Shown here in pieces: positions 1 to 5,797 of a stretch of 10,110 bases of DNA. Source of the DNA: Hyphomicrobiales bacterium (lineage in GTDB: Bacteria; Pseudomonadota; Alphaproteobacteria; Rhizobiales; JAJFHC01). The stretch spans positions 1 to 10,110 of the forward strand of contig JAJFHC010000040.1 in assembly GCA_021775835.1 (NCBI GenBank). Direction: 5' to 3'. The stretch's first letter is position 1, and the number at the start of each line of letters is the position of its first letter. Made by a program: the position numbers and the translations under genes. Below the pieces are notes generated by a model. It ran no database searches and was not told the DNA's origin. It saw nothing but the letters and a program-made list of their open reading frames with translations.

Positions 1-139
1 CAATCATCGGCGGATATTGCAGCCGATCGGTAACATCCCGCCTGCTGAAGCCGAGGAGCGATATTACGCTATGCAGGACAAAGTCCCCATGGCAGCATAA
101 CTTAAACCAAACAGCCTCCGACAATCCCGGTGCGGTTCA
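1..139 (+). mobile_element. Right end of an IS3-family insertion sequence
   Basis: This stretch holds the last codons of a transposase, a short tail, and what looks like the terminal inverted repeat ending in TGCGGTTCA at 139. Read on the other strand, the end starts TGAACCGC and continues with a GC-rich block, as in IS3-family (IS407-like) ends known to me. The rest of the element lies to the left of the window, so the family call rests on the transposase tail and this end only. The exact last base and any target duplication cannot be checked without the other end. It ends 34 bases from the stop codon of the next gene, which it leaves intact. Confidence 0.7.
2..100 (+). CDS. IS3-family transposase, C-terminal end (partial)
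   Basis: Only the last 32 codons are present; the gene enters from the left edge and stops with TAA at 98-100. The visible peptide begins NHRRILQPIGNIPPAEAEER and ends in PMAA. The 'NHRR-L-PIGNIPPAEAE-YY' tail is the typical end of the OrfB integrase-type (DDE, rve) transposase of IS3 elements, where the H-R-R and P-P-A-E residues follow the last catalytic glutamate. The catalytic core itself is off-window, so activity cannot be judged. Confidence 0.82.
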   Translation, partial: NHRRILQPIGNIPPAEAEERYYAMQDKVPMAA

Positions 140-172
140 AAAGAACCATTCCGTCGCAGCGATAGAGATGGG

Positions 173-805
173 CTAGCTGACACAAATCAATTCAGCATCA
201 AGGGAGTTAAGTCTGCCCGCCAAAATTGTGTGGTCCTTTGGCCGACACTCGCCGCTTACGAGAAACATTGGTACCTGAAGAGGATTATGTGATGCCGGAC
301 TATTGGATTGGATAAGTTCCAATTTGGAAACAGCATGGTCTCGACCCGGGTATGCTCCTTCCTTCTGCATGAGGTATGCGAAGTGCGCCGCCGCAGCCAT
401 TCTTTCTAGAGACTTATAGGAGTCGAAATATTGACCTTGGCCTGAACCGGCGATGCTATAAACGTCGTAGTGACCGCTACGTCGGGTTATGCCTTCTTCC
501 CTAAGGTCCCTGAGGTCTGACTCCGTTTCGATTAACGCGGCTAACTGGGCGTCTCGATATACAACGATGTCGATTAGTCGCCGATGTTTTGTTTCCTCTA
601 TCAAATGGGTTTCCTTGGTTCGCCAAACAGGCATGCCGGATTGGAGGAACCCAGAACTATCCTCCTGATCTGTATCGAAACCGGCATCAGTTAGAGCATC
701 GGCTACAGAGCCTTTCAAAATTTTTTCACCAATCTTTTCGCCCGCAACAATGGGACTGAGAGTTTCCTCAATAACGCTTCGGATTGTCGCTTGATGATTC
801 AACAT
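173..805 (-). CDS. Possible PD-(D/E)XK-like nuclease, 210 residues
   Basis: The reading frame is open upstream to 1297, but I place the start at the ATG at 805 (MLNHQATIRS...). The upstream part lies opposite a better-supported plus-strand gene (1052-1273) and reads as non-coding. Residues 77-101 run LIDIVVYRDAQLAALIETES followed by DLRDL. A hydrophobic strand ending in D79, 13 residues, then E93-T-E95, resembles the D...E-x-K/E active site of restriction-like nucleases; BamHI is a known case with E-x-E instead of E-x-K. A conserved-looking block SYKSLERMAAAAHF follows at 129-142. I do not recognise a named family and no methyltransferase is visible nearby, so a restriction role is inference only. 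The ribosome binding site is weak. The gene is divergent from 1052-1273 across a region with an inverted repeat. Confidence 0.5.
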   Translation of the reverse strand: MLNHQATIRSVIEETLSPIVAGEKIGEKILKGSVADALTDAGFDTDQEDSSGFLQSGMPVWRTKETHLIEETKHRRLIDIVVYRDAQLAALIETESDLRDLREEGITRRSGHYDVYSIAGSGQGQYFDSYKSLERMAAAAHFAYLMQKEGAYPGRDHAVSKLELIQSNSPASHNPLQVPMFLVSGECRPKDHTILAGRLNSLDAELICVS

Positions 806-861
806 CCGTTTGAATCCCGTTAAAATGTCAGGGGCAAAAGTTTGCCTATGATTTCGCAGCG

Positions 862-876
862 TTGACTGACAGTCAA
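862..876. promoter_or_regulatory. Inverted repeat between divergent genes, possible operator
   Basis: TTGACT, a GAC spacer, then AGTCAA form a perfect 6-base inverted repeat in the non-coding region between the minus gene starting at 805 and the plus gene starting at 1052. Read on the minus strand, one arm is TTGACT, a fair -35 box about 60 bases before the minus start, although no good -10 follows. A dimeric repressor site controlling the minus gene would fit, but nothing proves it. Confidence 0.3.
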
Positions 877-1051
877 TATAAGTCGTCTTCGGCCTTCGGT
901 GTGGAAAGCACCCTGAGAAGCCCGTCAGCGGGCGCTCATATCTAAGGTAGACGGAGCCAGAAACCCTTTCCCGGCGCTCTGAGTCATTTCGAATCGACAA
1001 TATGACCCTATCTATGTTCTTATTTTGTTCTGAGTCGATTAGGAGAGCGTC

Positions 1052-1273
1052 ATGAGCGGAAAATATCACGTCGTGTTTGAGAAGGCAGACGGGACACATG
1101 AGAAGATCGACAACCTGATTGATTGGCCTAAACCGATTGGAGACAAGACAGTCGCTGACTTGCTGCCTGTATATGAGTTTTTTGGCGACTATTATCGTTG
1201 CGCCATTGTTGACGCTACATATCGAACCCTCACGTATCGCCCTGTGACGGTCGCGAAGGTAGAAGCGCGATAG
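1052..1273 (+). CDS. Small hypothetical protein, 73 residues
   Basis: The start is supported by AGGAGA at 1041-1046, five bases before the ATG. The protein begins MSGKYHVVFEKADGTHEKID and ends in VAKVEAR. It is soluble-looking, with alternating hydrophobic residues (YHVVFE, VPVYEFF, CAIVDATY) that suggest a small mixed alpha/beta fold. There is no signal peptide and no membrane segment. I do not recognise the family. It is the first gene of a plus-strand group that continues with small ORFs and an HNH-type protein at 1485, so it may be co-expressed with them. A long minus-strand frame runs opposite, but only the plus frame has a proper ribosome binding site. Confidence 0.55.
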   Translation: MSGKYHVVFEKADGTHEKIDNLIDWPKPIGDKTVADLLPVYEFFGDYYRCAIVDATYRTLTYRPVTVAKVEAR

Positions 1274-1287
1274 GGTGATATAACAAG

Positions 1288-1443
1288 ATGGCACCACAAA
1301 TTTGTAACAAACATGCTGTCAAAGACGAGGATCTCTTGGAGGGCCAAATATGTGAGAGGGTTTCATGTTTAGATACACCGAACGCCCCCAAGTGCCTCCG
1401 TATTGTATTCCATGCAATCGACATAATCACACGCGAGGTTTGA
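1288..1443 (+). CDS. Doubtful small ORF, 51 residues
   Basis: The frame begins MAPQICNKHAVKDEDLLEGQ and ends ITREV. It contains four cysteines and starts 14 bases after the preceding stop, but its nearest purine-rich stretch (AGGGTGA) is too far from the ATG. It overlaps the 39-residue zinc-ribbon candidate (1365-1484) by 79 bases in another frame, so probably only one of the two is real. I favour the other because of its better ribosome binding site and cysteine spacing. Confidence 0.2.
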   Translation: MAPQICNKHAVKDEDLLEGQICERVSCLDTPNAPKCLRIVFHAIDIITREV

Positions 1444-1484
1444 TATTTTGTGGTTATTGTTTCTCTCCAAAGCGAAATAGTTGA
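1365..1484 (+). CDS. Possible zinc-ribbon microprotein, 39 residues
   Basis: This short frame encodes MFRYTERPQVPPYC, then IPCNRHNHTRGLIFCGYCF and a basic tail. The cysteines are C14-x2-C17, 11 residues, then C29-x2-C32, which is the spacing of a zinc ribbon or knuckle. GAGAGGG lies four bases before the ATG, a good ribosome binding site. The stop TGA (1482-1484) touches the ATG of the HNH-type gene at 1485, which has no strong site of its own, so translation of the two is probably coupled. If real, it would be a DNA-, RNA- or protein-binding partner of the HNH protein. It competes with an overlapping frame at 1288-1443. Confidence 0.45.
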   Translation: MFRYTERPQVPPYCIPCNRHNHTRGLIFCGYCFSPKRNS

Positions 1485-2288
1485 ATGGGCGAAGCGAGGA
1501 AAAAGAAACGAAAGCTTTTGGACCGCCTACAAGACGATCAACCATACTGCGTGTTTTGTGGTGGTGAGACTTGCGGCACGACGGTCGATCATTTACCCCC
1601 TAGGATAATGTTTAACCAACGTCATAGACCGAAGGGTATGGAGTTCTTGGCATGCGAAGAATGCAATTCTTCGTCTAGCCTCGACGAGCAGATAGTTGGC
1701 TTGTTATGTAGAATGTACCCCGATGCGAAAACCGAAGAGGAGCAGGCAGAAGTTCGAAGGCTTTTTCAAATGATCAGCAACAATCATCCGGGCTTGCTGG
1801 AAGAATTGCGTCCCAGTTTGCGGCAGAGAAAGGCGGCGCGGAAATCTCAGCATCTCATTCCCGACGATGCGCGAGGTGTTTTTAATGCCAATGGCCCATT
1901 GCTGAATCACGCGCTCAGTCGATTTGCAGCGAAGATGGGTTTGGCGCTGCATTTTCATGAGACGGGTCGAATTGTTCCGCATACAGGTTTAGTTACAGTC
2001 AGATGGTATTCGAACATGGAAGCCTTCACGGGAGTAATTCCAGATGAGTTCCTTAGACGACTTGGCCCGCCGAAAACGCTGAAACAAGGTAAGTTCGAAG
2101 TCCCCGACCAGTTCCTGCTTTCCAGTATGGTCAGTGAAAAGGGTTTGATGAGCGCCCACATGGCAACATTCCGCGTCTCCTTTGCAGCAGTGGCTTTCGT
2201 CGCTGTCGATGAAAGTGCTGTACATGATCGTTTCTCATCTAACTCATTTCGACCGGGTTTTCTTTGTGAGGTCGACGGGAATCAGTGA
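1485..2288 (+). CDS. HNH-type zinc-binding protein, 267 residues
   Basis: The N-terminal 65 residues carry the signature of an HNH/treble-clef fold: C22-x2-C25, then TVDHLPPR with D35-H36, then C57-x2-C60-N61. The four cysteines would hold a structural zinc and H36 would be the general base of a nuclease. HNH proteins of this kind cut DNA and occur in restriction, homing and toxin systems. The remaining 200 residues (a helical part with many Arg/Lys/Glu, then strands such as GLVTVRWY and AAVAFVAVD) are not a family I recognise and may bind the target. The start directly abuts the stop of the 39-residue ORF upstream. Whether it is active, and on what, is unknown. It is followed by transposon debris. 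Confidence 0.68.
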   Translation: MGEARKKKRKLLDRLQDDQPYCVFCGGETCGTTVDHLPPRIMFNQRHRPKGMEFLACEECNSSSSLDEQIVGLLCRMYPDAKTEEEQAEVRRLFQMISNNHPGLLEELRPSLRQRKAARKSQHLIPDDARGVFNANGPLLNHALSRFAAKMGLALHFHETGRIVPHTGLVTVRWYSNMEAFTGVIPDEFLRRLGPPKTLKQGKFEVPDQFLLSSMVSEKGLMSAHMATFRVSFAAVAFVAVDESAVHDRFSSNSFRPGFLCEVDGNQ

Positions 2289-2339
2289 CAATCTTTTGGG
2301 TATACCCTACCGAGACAATGCCGTGAGATGCCCTGCTTC

Positions 2340-2444
2340 TCTTATGAGGTGCGTCGACTTAAGTCAGAAGGCGCAAGTTCGTCGAAGATTGCCCAACAGT
2401 TAGGCTTTGGGCGGGCTTCGGTCTATCGCTCTCTCACGAAGTGA
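2340..2444 (+). pseudogene. Serine resolvase/invertase remnant, C-terminal helix-turn-helix only
   Basis: The frame ending with TGA at 2442-2444 encodes EVRRLKSEGASSSKIAQQLG followed by FGRASVYRSLTK. This is the DNA-binding helix-turn-helix (HTH_7 type) at the very C-terminus of Tn3-type resolvases and DNA invertases, whose usual pattern is 'I-x-x-L-x-x-EG-x-S-x-x-x-IA-x-x-LG-x-GR-x-S-V-Y-R'. The catalytic serine domain is absent: upstream lies the end of the HNH-type gene in another frame. It is therefore a truncated relic of a transposon or integrative element, not a working enzyme. Confidence 0.65.
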
Positions 2445-2721
2445 GGAACCGCCCGAATTCATGCCCCAGACACCCGATAGCGACGGGACTGGCACCGTGT
2501 ACATTCTAGTACGTCGAATGTTCCCAATGAATGTTGCATGTCATGGGGCAACCACAATCATCCTGCAACTGGCCGAGGTCGCCGCGAACATACCCAACAG
2601 CCAAAGCCGCCAGCCGGAGAAAGTACCAAGAACTGTGGACTTGGAAAAAGGAGACCACCATGCCAACATCATCTCATCAATCAATCCCATTTGGGGATGT
2701 CAGATTAGGGATAGCAGATTG
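2445..2721. other. Unassigned stretch between resolvase remnant and GIY-YIG gene
   Basis: The frame of the GIY-YIG gene stays open upstream to an ATG at 2407, but the peptide there does not look like a folded protein and overlaps the resolvase tail in another frame. Around 2476-2510 it reads DSDGTGTVYILVRR, faintly like the start of another GIY-YIG domain, possibly a decayed copy. Otherwise I see only a short ORF at 2660-2722. Confidence 0.3.
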
Positions 2722-2722
2722 A
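2660..2722 (+). CDS. Possible 20-residue leader ORF overlapping the GIY-YIG gene
   Basis: AAAAAGGAG lies six bases before the ATG at 2660, the strongest ribosome binding site in this part of the window. The frame encodes MPTSSHQSIPFGDVRLGIAD and stops with TGA at 2720-2722, overlapping the ATG of the GIY-YIG gene (2722) as TGATG. It may be a leader that couples translation into that gene, or the cut-off start of a lost gene whose signals are now reused. The peptide has no recognisable motif. Confidence 0.3.
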   Translation: MPTSSHQSIPFGDVRLGIAD

Positions 2723-3456
2723 TGCCGTCAGACCAGACCTGTTCAACTGGGTGGATATACATCATGCAGTCTGAAGGTTGGCCTGCCCAATACCTGAAGA
2801 TAGGTAAGACCAGTCGAGACCCAGACATTCGGGCCAAGGAGCTGTCCAACACTTCCGTTCCCGAACCTGTGAAAGCCGTGTGGCGATTCAAAGTTACTCA
2901 GTTAGATTCTGCAGAAAATACAATTCATCAGGCGCTTGTTCAATATAGAGTCAATAAAGATAGGGAATTCTTTAATATTCCACTATCCAAAGCGATTTTA
3001 ATTTGCAATAAACATTTGGAAAATTTTGCAGTAGAAGATATCGACGTTCAAATAATTGATAAGATATACTATATTTATACCTATCTTGCTGACATAAAAA
3101 GCTCTCAATATGGTGAATTCAGCAAGCTTGGAATTGCCTATATGGAAGTGACCAATTTCAAAAAGACGATTATGAGACATTATCAGGCGCATGAAGTCAA
3201 TCTACATATGGGATTTCGTATAAGATTGAATCGCGGCATAACTTATAATCAGTGTAAAAAGCTGATTACAGAATTAAATAATGACGTTGTAAATAAAGTA
3301 TACAGCCATTCATTTATGGGTTTAATAGAAATTAATGACGATTTGACAACAAATAAAAAAATCGCATCAGCTAATATATTAGAGTTTTCGAAATATGCTG
3401 AGATTTTTATTAAAAAATTCGATTATAATTTGAAAAAACCAGCAGCAGACTTCTAA
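2722..3456 (+). CDS. GIY-YIG/T5orf172-domain protein, 244 residues
   Basis: The first 90 residues match the T5orf172 type of GIY-YIG domain: GWIYIM at 10-15 (the 'GIY' strand), YLKIGKT at 24-30 (the 'YIG' strand), R37 in the following helix, E65 and H69 in AENTIHQAL, and E82 in REFF (the likely metal-binding glutamate). GIY-YIG enzymes cleave DNA with one metal ion; T5orf172 members occur in phages and mobile elements, mostly without known targets. The C-terminal 150 residues are Asn/Lys/Ile-rich and unrecognised. Their DNA is clearly AT-rich compared with the first part and with all neighbours, which suggests recent transfer or a fused foreign tail. The ATG at 2722 is chosen because the domain begins directly after it; an in-frame ATG at 2407 would add about 105 unlikely residues. 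Confidence 0.72.
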   Translation: MPSDQTCSTGWIYIMQSEGWPAQYLKIGKTSRDPDIRAKELSNTSVPEPVKAVWRFKVTQLDSAENTIHQALVQYRVNKDREFFNIPLSKAILICNKHLENFAVEDIDVQIIDKIYYIYTYLADIKSSQYGEFSKLGIAYMEVTNFKKTIMRHYQAHEVNLHMGFRIRLNRGITYNQCKKLITELNNDVVNKVYSHSFMGLIEINDDLTTNKKIASANILEFSKYAEIFIKKFDYNLKKPAADF

Positions 3457-3679
3457 TTCGAGCGTGACCGAGTTGCGTATTATAATTCCGGCGTTGACAC
3501 CTTAATGTTTGCCTTATTATTCGATCATCGAACGGGGGCTCAATAGCAGACTGATCGATTCAGCTTCGTTGGCGCAGTCAGGTTTTACTCCGGCAATCAC
3601 GGCAATAATATTTCGTTGCTCATGGTGCCAAATGAAATAGTGACCTTAATAACGCCTTTTGGTTTTGCCGGGGCGTCGG
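3457..3679. other. Non-coding stretch after the GIY-YIG gene
   Basis: I see no gene and no clear terminator. TTCGAT-C-ATCGAA at 3520-3532 is a perfect inverted repeat with a one-base centre that might bind a protein. Together with the fragment at 3680-3820 it separates the convergent cargo and element genes. Confidence 0.4.
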
Positions 3680-3820
3680 GTGTACACGGGTGGCAACCCC
3701 AAGATTGTTGACGCCAACTCGGCTTATCTGGCGCAAACGGTTCCTATCGTCCGTATACGGCTGAAACAGGCTGGTGTCCGGATGGGGTCGGTCCTCAGTC
3801 AGGTATTTGCCGATCACTGA
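3680..3820 (+). pseudogene. Possible S1/P1 nuclease remnant, C-terminal end
   Basis: The frame ending with TGA at 3818-3820 includes NSAYLAQTVPIVRIRLKQAG followed by VRMGSVLSQVFADH. This resembles the last helix of S1/P1-type zinc nucleases, usually 'Y-x5-PVV-x-x-RL-x-x-AGVRLA-x-VLN-x-x-F'. The histidine and aspartate zinc ligands and the rest of the enzyme are missing, and the frame breaks down upstream of about 3680. If correct, it is a relic of an unrelated gene captured at a junction. The match is short, so another origin is possible. It ends nine bases before the stop of the convergent gene at 3830. Confidence 0.35.
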
Positions 3821-3829
3821 TTTTCCGGT

Positions 3830-4915
3830 TCACGCTGATTTTCTAGAGGTTTCGATGGCCTCTTCCGTGCCGTCCTCGAGAAGCTTCCGGGCAAAGCCCT
3901 CGACCAGTCTGACAGTCTTCGGATCTCGGTGGCGGTAGACCGGTTTGCCGTTCGAATCAAGACCCGCTTGGGCGTCCCACGCCACAACCTGATCACGAAT
4001 GGTCTGGTCAGACACAACGGTAACGGTCAAGCGTCGCAGCACGTCTGGGTCGACGATTGCGTCGTCGTGGGGCCCCATGACGTTAAGGAGTATATGCTCA
4101 CAGCAGTACCGCACACTGAGCAGGACGCGGGCCTGATGCTCCGACATCCATTCCGGAGCAGGACGGCCAAGAAAGGACTGCACTACGATCTGCTGGCCCG
4201 TCGTGATGCTCCCCGGTTCTCCCCCCAGCGGTCTCAATATCTGCCGTAACTTCTGCCCCCGTCTAGCCGGTGTGTCGGCTTTCTGTGCCGCGGTGACCTG
4301 CCAGTCGGTCTCGGGCCGCAACGGGGTCCTGAGACTGCTGCTCCGTCGAGGCGTCGCATCGACTTCCAAATCGTGGGTATTGTCCGGCGTCCGGGTGTTG
4401 TGTTCTTCGGATTCCAGCACCGCTGCGCTTTGGTCCTTGAGACCAGCGGGCACATCAGGAATTTGCTGATGGCTTTGCTCATCCTCATTGTTGTCGCGGC
4501 GATCGATGCGTTCAAGCATTGATGCGGATAACTGTCTGGCATTATCGTTCAAGGGGAATACTCCGTCGTCAGACAATTTGTGCTTTTTCAGAGGTATGGA
4601 CTTCTCGGTGGGCACAGCCTCATGCGGGGCGTCGCTCACGGGTTCAGAATCTAGGAAATCCGAATGCTTGCCAGATCCAATCGCAAGTTCGCCCTCACGA
4701 TTTTGCCCTAAGCGTGACCGTGATCCCGGTTTCTGATTGGCGTTTTGTGACGGTTCACTTGCACTGCCGGGACCGCGCCAACGCCACCACATGACCGCGC
4801 CCCACAGCAGTGTGGCCGATACGCTCACCACGAACACTACGAAAACAATCGTATTCATAACAAGATCTGACGCCAGCCCAGCGAAAGTTAAACCCCTTCG
4901 TCTCACGGCCATCAT
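3830..4915 (-). CDS. Single-pass membrane protein with long linker, 361 residues
   Basis: The protein has three parts. Residues 1-19 are short and basic (MMAVRRR...). Residues 20-44 form one membrane helix (MNTIVFVVFVVSVSATLLWG then AVMWW) followed by WRWR. Residues about 48-212 are polar and rich in Ser, Pro, Asp, Glu, Gln and Asn, with low-complexity character typical of a flexible linker. Residues 215-345 look folded, with helices around RGQKLRQILRPLGG and ARVLLSVRYCCEHILLNVMG. I do not recognise this C-terminal domain. There is no signal-peptidase site. The first ATG at 4915 is preferred: GGAG lies 11 bases upstream, and the ATG at 4858 has no site. It lies 220 bases after the replication operon on the same strand and may be expressed separately. 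A role in mobilisation, host envelope interaction or exclusion is possible but unsupported. Confidence 0.6.
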   Translation of the reverse strand: MMAVRRRGLTFAGLASDLVMNTIVFVVFVVSVSATLLWGAVMWWRWRGPGSASEPSQNANQKPGSRSRLGQNREGELAIGSGKHSDFLDSEPVSDAPHEAVPTEKSIPLKKHKLSDDGVFPLNDNARQLSASMLERIDRRDNNEDEQSHQQIPDVPAGLKDQSAAVLESEEHNTRTPDNTHDLEVDATPRRSSSLRTPLRPETDWQVTAAQKADTPARRGQKLRQILRPLGGEPGSITTGQQIVVQSFLGRPAPEWMSEHQARVLLSVRYCCEHILLNVMGPHDDAIVDPDVLRRLTVTVVSDQTIRDQVVAWDAQAGLDSNGKPVYRHRDPKTVRLVEGFARKLLEDGTEEAIETSRKSA

Positions 4916-5135
4916 ACATTGGAATTCTCCAGCATCAACCAGTCAAAAAGCATGGAGTGCGTTCATGCCGCACGCGCTTCGTCGCCGGTCCCGCCAGCAT
5001 TCAGAACTGCATCTGAGACCCATGGGACCGTAGAGGCCCACAGCGACTCGCTGACAGGGTTTTGACATTCTCGAGGCGTTTGTCTGTCCTTCAGGAATGC
5101 CTCTCAGTGACTCGGATTTTGCCGTGTGAGCATCC

Positions 5136-5312
5136 TTACGGGCGTGCACACATCTTTGACTTTCTGGCTGCAATCATTTGGATTACCTTTATCTGGGGTT
5201 CACTGATTGTCGGGCAACCGGCAGCTGATTTCAGAAAGGCCCGCTCCCACGCGCTCAGGGTGTCAGCGTGGGTAAGGAGGTGTTCAAGGTTTTGGCGGAT
5301 ATCGTCACTCAT
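5136..5312 (-). CDS. Small helper protein of the replication operon, 58 residues
   Basis: I start it at the ATG at 5312 (MSDDIRQNLEHLLTHADTLS), two bases after the stop of the preceding gene, rather than at an upstream in-frame ATG at 5387 that lies inside that gene. The pattern L-S-A-W-E-x-x-F-L-K-S, then I-S-E-P-Q-I-K-V-I-x-x-I, recurs in many small alphaproteobacterial plasmid and island proteins ('W-E-x-x-F-L...L-S-x-x-Q...V-x-x-I'). Its function is not known to me; it probably folds as a short helical bundle. Tight spacing points to co-translation with the TubC_N-like protein. Confidence 0.6.
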   Translation of the reverse strand: MSDDIRQNLEHLLTHADTLSAWERAFLKSAAGCPTISEPQIKVIQMIAARKSKMCARP

Positions 5313-5314
5313 GA

Positions 5315-5797
5315 TCAACCGATTCCAATACCGATAAGGAACTCCTCCGCGGTCTTTCGTCTTTCTCGATGCCAATCCGGCCAGCATTCAGAATGAAGCC
5401 ATGTGCTGGTAATCTCATGAGTGCCAAAGGGCAAAACTACTGCATTGTCATTTTCAGCCTGACCGCAATGTGCGCATGATCCTGATTTCGACGGTGCAGG
5501 GTTTCGCTTCAACCATTCAACAATACAGGCTTCGAATGCCATTGCCTCCGCCTCGAAGCGAAGTAGACAACCATCATATTCAGCGATCCCGGCACGTTCG
5601 TCGTAGAAGGCCTGCCAGTCTTCATGTGACCAAATGTCAACTTCCTGCAGGATTTCAACTTTGCTGACCCAGATTTGATCAATCAGGGATTCTGTAAGGA
5701 AATCCGCCGGTCCATCGAGCACGAGCCGATCTCCACGACGAGTAACCAAAACGCCTGATGCAGACAAGTCATTGAGGAGCTTTGCCACCCCAATCAT
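5315..5797 (-). CDS. TubC_N-like and zinc-cluster protein, 160 residues
   Basis: Residues 5-51 (KLLNDLSASGVLVTRRGDRL and on to SKVEILQ) match the small TubC_N-like fold often found beside plasmid and phage primases; the name comes from a docking domain of polyketide/peptide synthases, but here it is probably a protein-protein interaction module. Residues 56-100 (W-x-x-E-D-W-x-A-F-Y-D-E-R-A-G-I-A-E-Y-D-G) form a conserved helical part. C108-x2-C111 with H135 and C138 (WLHSEC) would bind one zinc. Proteins with this order recur next to primase genes in alphaproteobacterial islands; their role is unknown, and a replication accessory factor is likely. The ATG at 5797 overlaps the stop of the ATPase gene as ATGA. 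Confidence 0.72.
   Translation of the reverse strand: MIGVAKLLNDLSASGVLVTRRGDRLVLDGPADFLTESLIDQIWVSKVEILQEVDIWSHEDWQAFYDERAGIAEYDGCLLRFEAEAMAFEACIVEWLKRNPAPSKSGSCAHCGQAENDNAVVLPFGTHEITSTWLHSECWPDWHRERRKTAEEFLIGIGIG

Noticed and set aside
806..1297. Upstream extension of the minus-strand frame at 173-805
   Set aside because: It lies opposite the 73-residue gene that has a good ribosome binding site, is rich in Arg and Cys, and reads as antisense; the start is better at 805.
1704..2225. Several minus-strand frames opposite the HNH gene
   Set aside because: They are shadows of the well-supported HNH reading frame.
2407..2721. N-terminal extension of the GIY-YIG protein to an ATG at 2407
   Set aside because: The peptide has no domain character, overlaps the resolvase tail in another frame, and the GIY motif starts directly after the ATG at 2722.
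3620..3817. Minus-strand frame of 65 residues
   Set aside because: It is antisense to the S1/P1-like remnant and shows no start signals or known pattern.
4943..5173. Minus-strand frame of 76 residues between the helper gene and the membrane protein
   Set aside because: It overlaps the helper gene, has no ribosome binding site, and its Cys/Arg-rich sequence looks like out-of-frame reading.
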